DNA from: Methanobrevibacter ruminantium M1
Lineage (GTDB): Archaea > Methanobacteriota > Methanobacteria > Methanobacteriales > Methanobacteriaceae
Assembly: GCF_000024185.1 (NCBI RefSeq)
Contig: NC_013790.1
Span: 2,541,001-2,605,000 of the forward strand
Direction of reading: 5' to 3'
DNA length: 64,000 nt
Of the stretch, positions 62,135-64,000 are shown in pieces (position 1 is the stretch's first letter; every line of letters starts with the position of its first letter). Under the pieces are notes generated by a model. The model was not told the origin of the DNA. It made no database searches and worked only from the letters and a program-made list of their open reading frames with translations. A program made the translations under genes and the position numbers.

Positions 62135-63379
62135 ATGAATCCAAATCTTGAAATGAAACTAAAGGAAGAGTTAGAAGAGCTTAAAAACAATAATCTAAAT
62201 AGAACCATAGATGACTTAAGATTTATAAGCTCTACAAAGGCCATAGATAAAGATGGCAAGGAATTTCTAGTATTTGGAACTAACAACTATCTTGGATTGA
62301 CTCACCAACCAGATGTTATAAATGCATCTAAAAAAGCCAGCACATATGGAACTGGCTCCACAGGTTCAAGACTCACAACAGGAGCATCATTTGAAGCAAG
62401 AGAGCTAGAAGAAAACCTATCCAAATTCAAATCAACCGAATCAACTCTTATATTTAACACCGGATATATGGCCAATCTAGGAATTATCTACACACTAACA
62501 AAGGAAGATGACATTATATTCAGTGACCAACTAAACCATGCAAGCATAATAGATGGAACAAGAATATCTAAGGCTAAAGTCAGAGTCTATAAACATAAAG
62601 ACACCAAAGATTTGGAAAACCTAATTCAAACTGAAATAAAAGAATTAAAAGAAAAAAACATAAACTCATCCAATTTCTTCATTGTAACAGATGGAGTATT
62701 CAGCATGGATGGTGACATAGCACCTCTTCCAGAGCTTGTAGAAATAGCAAACAAGTACAACTGCTGCCTTATCATTGATGATGCCCATGCAACTGGAGTC
62801 ATTGGAAAAACAGGCAAAGGAACAGTTGAATATTACAAGGATAAAACTGGAATAGATTTAACAGAATCTGTTGATTTGCAGATAGGCACCTTAAGCAAGG
62901 CCCTTGCATCAGAAGGAGGATTTGTATGTGGAAAGAAGACCTACATAGACTATCTCATAAACAAATCAAGACCATTCATATTCTCTACAGCACTTTCCCC
63001 ATCTACAATAGCAAGTGCCAACGCTGCATTAAATCTATTGAAGAAAAATAGCAATGAATATTTAACTAAACTTCAAAATAATACAAAACTTATGAGAAAT
63101 CTGCTAAAAGAGGGCGGATTGAATGTGATTGATGGAGAAACACCAATCATTCCAATTATCATAGGCCCTGCAGACTTAACAAACAAGTTTTCAAAGGAAT
63201 TAGAAAAAGAAGGAATCTTAGTCTCTGCAATAAGACCGCCATCAGTACCTAAAGGAGAAAGCAGATTAAGATTAACTGTTATAGCCACACATACAAAAGA
63301 AGAAATCACTTTTACAGCCAAAACCATAATAAAAATCTGGAATGATTTAAAAAAAAAACTAGAATATGAAAATCATTAA
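62135..63379 (+). CDS. bioF: 8-amino-7-oxononanoate synthase
   Basis: PLP-dependent condensation of pimeloyl-CoA with alanine in biotin synthesis. 414 residues, fold type I. Visible features: FGTNNYLGLTHQPDV, GTGSTGSRLTTGASFEARELEE, FSDQLNHASIIDGTR, LIIDDAHATGVIGKTGKGT (Asp and His of the cofactor pocket) and the PLP lysine in QIGTLSKALASEGGFVCG. The family also contains glycine C-acetyltransferase; the adjacent bioW settles the assignment. RBS GAGAGATAAA. Confidence 0.95.
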   Translation: MNPNLEMKLKEELEELKNNNLNRTIDDLRFISSTKAIDKDGKEFLVFGTNNYLGLTHQPDVINASKKASTYGTGSTGSRLTTGASFEARELEENLSKFKSTESTLIFNTGYMANLGIIYTLTKEDDIIFSDQLNHASIIDGTRISKAKVRVYKHKDTKDLENLIQTEIKELKEKNINSSNFFIVTDGVFSMDGDIAPLPELVEIANKYNCCLIIDDAHATGVIGKTGKGTVEYYKDKTGIDLTESVDLQIGTLSKALASEGGFVCGKKTYIDYLINKSRPFIFSTALSPSTIASANAALNLLKKNSNEYLTKLQNNTKLMRNLLKEGGLNVIDGETPIIPIIIGPADLTNKFSKELEKEGILVSAIRPPSVPKGESRLRLTVIATHTKEEITFTAKTIIKIWNDLKKKLEYENH

Positions 63380-63481
63380 AAGTGCTTAAAAAAAAAAGAA
63401 AACTTACAAAAAACTAAAAAATCTTAAAAAAGTTGCTTAAAAAAAAAAGAAAAAATTAAGAATAGTTATTAAAAACTATCC

Positions 63482-64000
63482 TTAACTAATTTTTACTTTG
63501 AATTTTACACTGGTTGCCTTTGTATTGGCATCTCCATCAAATTTGGCAGTTGCTGTGTATGTTCCTTTTTTGCTTAAGGAGACCTTTACACTTGCTACAC
63601 CTTTGGAATTGGTTGTTCCAGTGTAGGTTTTGCCGTTTACTGTAAACTTGATCTTCTTGCCGCTTAGTAATGTTCCTCTTTGTGATTTAAGTGTTGCAGT
63701 GACTGTTTTTGTTTTTGCTTTTGCCTTAAATGTTTTTTGAGGGGCTGTGATTTTTGGGGTTTGTTTGTTTACAGTGATTTTTGCTACTTCGAATGATGCC
63801 TGATATTTGCTGTCTCCGAGGTATGCGATAGCGAATGTGTATTGGGTTACTTTCAGGAGGTTTATTTGTAGTTTTGCGCCTCCTGTGGCATTTGTTATTC
63901 TGTCGTAGACTACTCCGTTGAATCCTATTTTGATAGGAACTCCGGCTAAAGCCTTTTTGTTGTTGTCTACTAGTTGGATTTCGAAGTATTTTCCGGCTCT
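63482..64000 (-). CDS. Adhesin-like protein, C-terminal part (runs off the window)
   Basis: The last 172 residues of a minus-strand gene whose start lies beyond 64000; the stop is TAA at 63484-63482 and the frame is open to the window edge. It begins RAGKYFEIQLVDNNKKALAG, continues with an Ig-like repeat (YTFAIAYLGDSKYQASFEVAKITV), and ends with KKIKFTVNGKTYTGTTNSKGVASVKVSLSKKGTYTATAKFDGD. This matches the C-terminal 200 residues of the 9376-13872 protein over its whole length. It is thus a second large surface protein of the same family. Confidence 0.85.
   Translation of the reverse strand, partial: RAGKYFEIQLVDNNKKALAGVPIKIGFNGVVYDRITNATGGAKLQINLLKVTQYTFAIAYLGDSKYQASFEVAKITVNKQTPKITAPQKTFKAKAKTKTVTATLKSQRGTLLSGKKIKFTVNGKTYTGTTNSKGVASVKVSLSKKGTYTATAKFDGDANTKATSVKFKVKIS

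Overview
This is a strongly AT-rich archaeal chromosome segment, best matched to a Methanobacteriales methanogen of the Methanobrevibacter type. The evidence is a complete 17-gene energy-converting hydrogenase B (Ehb) operon, formylmethanofuran:tetrahydromethanopterin formyltransferase, very large secreted Ig-like adhesin-like proteins, an archaeal Holliday junction resolvase (Hjc), an MthK-like potassium channel, archaeal BRE/TATA promoters and GGTGA/GGAGG-type ribosome binding sites. No rRNA, CRISPR array, insertion sequence or prophage was seen. The genus is inferred from gene content, not from a database search.

Layout. 0.8-9.2 kb: CoA biosynthesis (coaBC), two small membrane-anchored proteins, prephenate dehydratase, two four-CBS proteins and a predicted nucleotidyltransferase. 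9.4-13.9 kb: a 1498-residue adhesin-like protein; its paralogue's C-terminus enters at the right edge (63.48-64 kb). 14.5 kb: a Cas4/Dna2-like protein with an atypical nuclease motif. 15.6-26.9 kb: the Ehb operon on the minus strand, ehbA to ehbQ, which couples ion flow to ferredoxin reduction for CO2 assimilation. 27.6-38.6 kb: membrane hydrolase, aspartoacylase-like protein, argG, sfsA, nnrDE, K+ channel, transglutaminase-like protein, ftr and a flippase-like membrane protein. 38.9-41.4 kb: TrkH and TrkA potassium uptake. 42.6-44.3 kb: seven tRNA genes on the minus strand with hjc among them; the tRNA-Trp gene has an intron that carries a C/D-box methylation guide. 44.6-53.8 kb: an unusual radical SAM protein, gatB, a CBS-ParB fusion, hisE, an acetyltransferase, larB and hypF (both nickel-enzyme maturation), and a secreted protein. 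53.9-60.8 kb: a membrane ferredoxin, an ArsR-like regulator and the grpE-dnaK-dnaJ chaperone set. 61.3-63.4 kb: bioW-bioF.

Most notable signals. (1) The spacer between the regulator and grpE holds four matching palindromes (TAAC-N5-GTTA type), one beside a TATA box facing the regulator and one overlapping a strong BRE/TATA box facing grpE: a candidate heat-shock or stress regulon that regulates its own regulator. (2) The tRNA-Trp intron guide points to C34 by the box D + 5 rule. (3) sfsA and gatB have strong ribosome binding sites placed in front of AUU and AUA codons, not AUG. (4) Several genes have their 3' ends tandemly duplicated into the downstream spacer with 30-41 bp periods. (5) Several long hairpin elements in spacers look like uncatalogued small RNAs or structured leaders.

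Several starts below were moved from the longest open frame to the codon with the best-spaced ribosome binding site; each case is explained in its entry.
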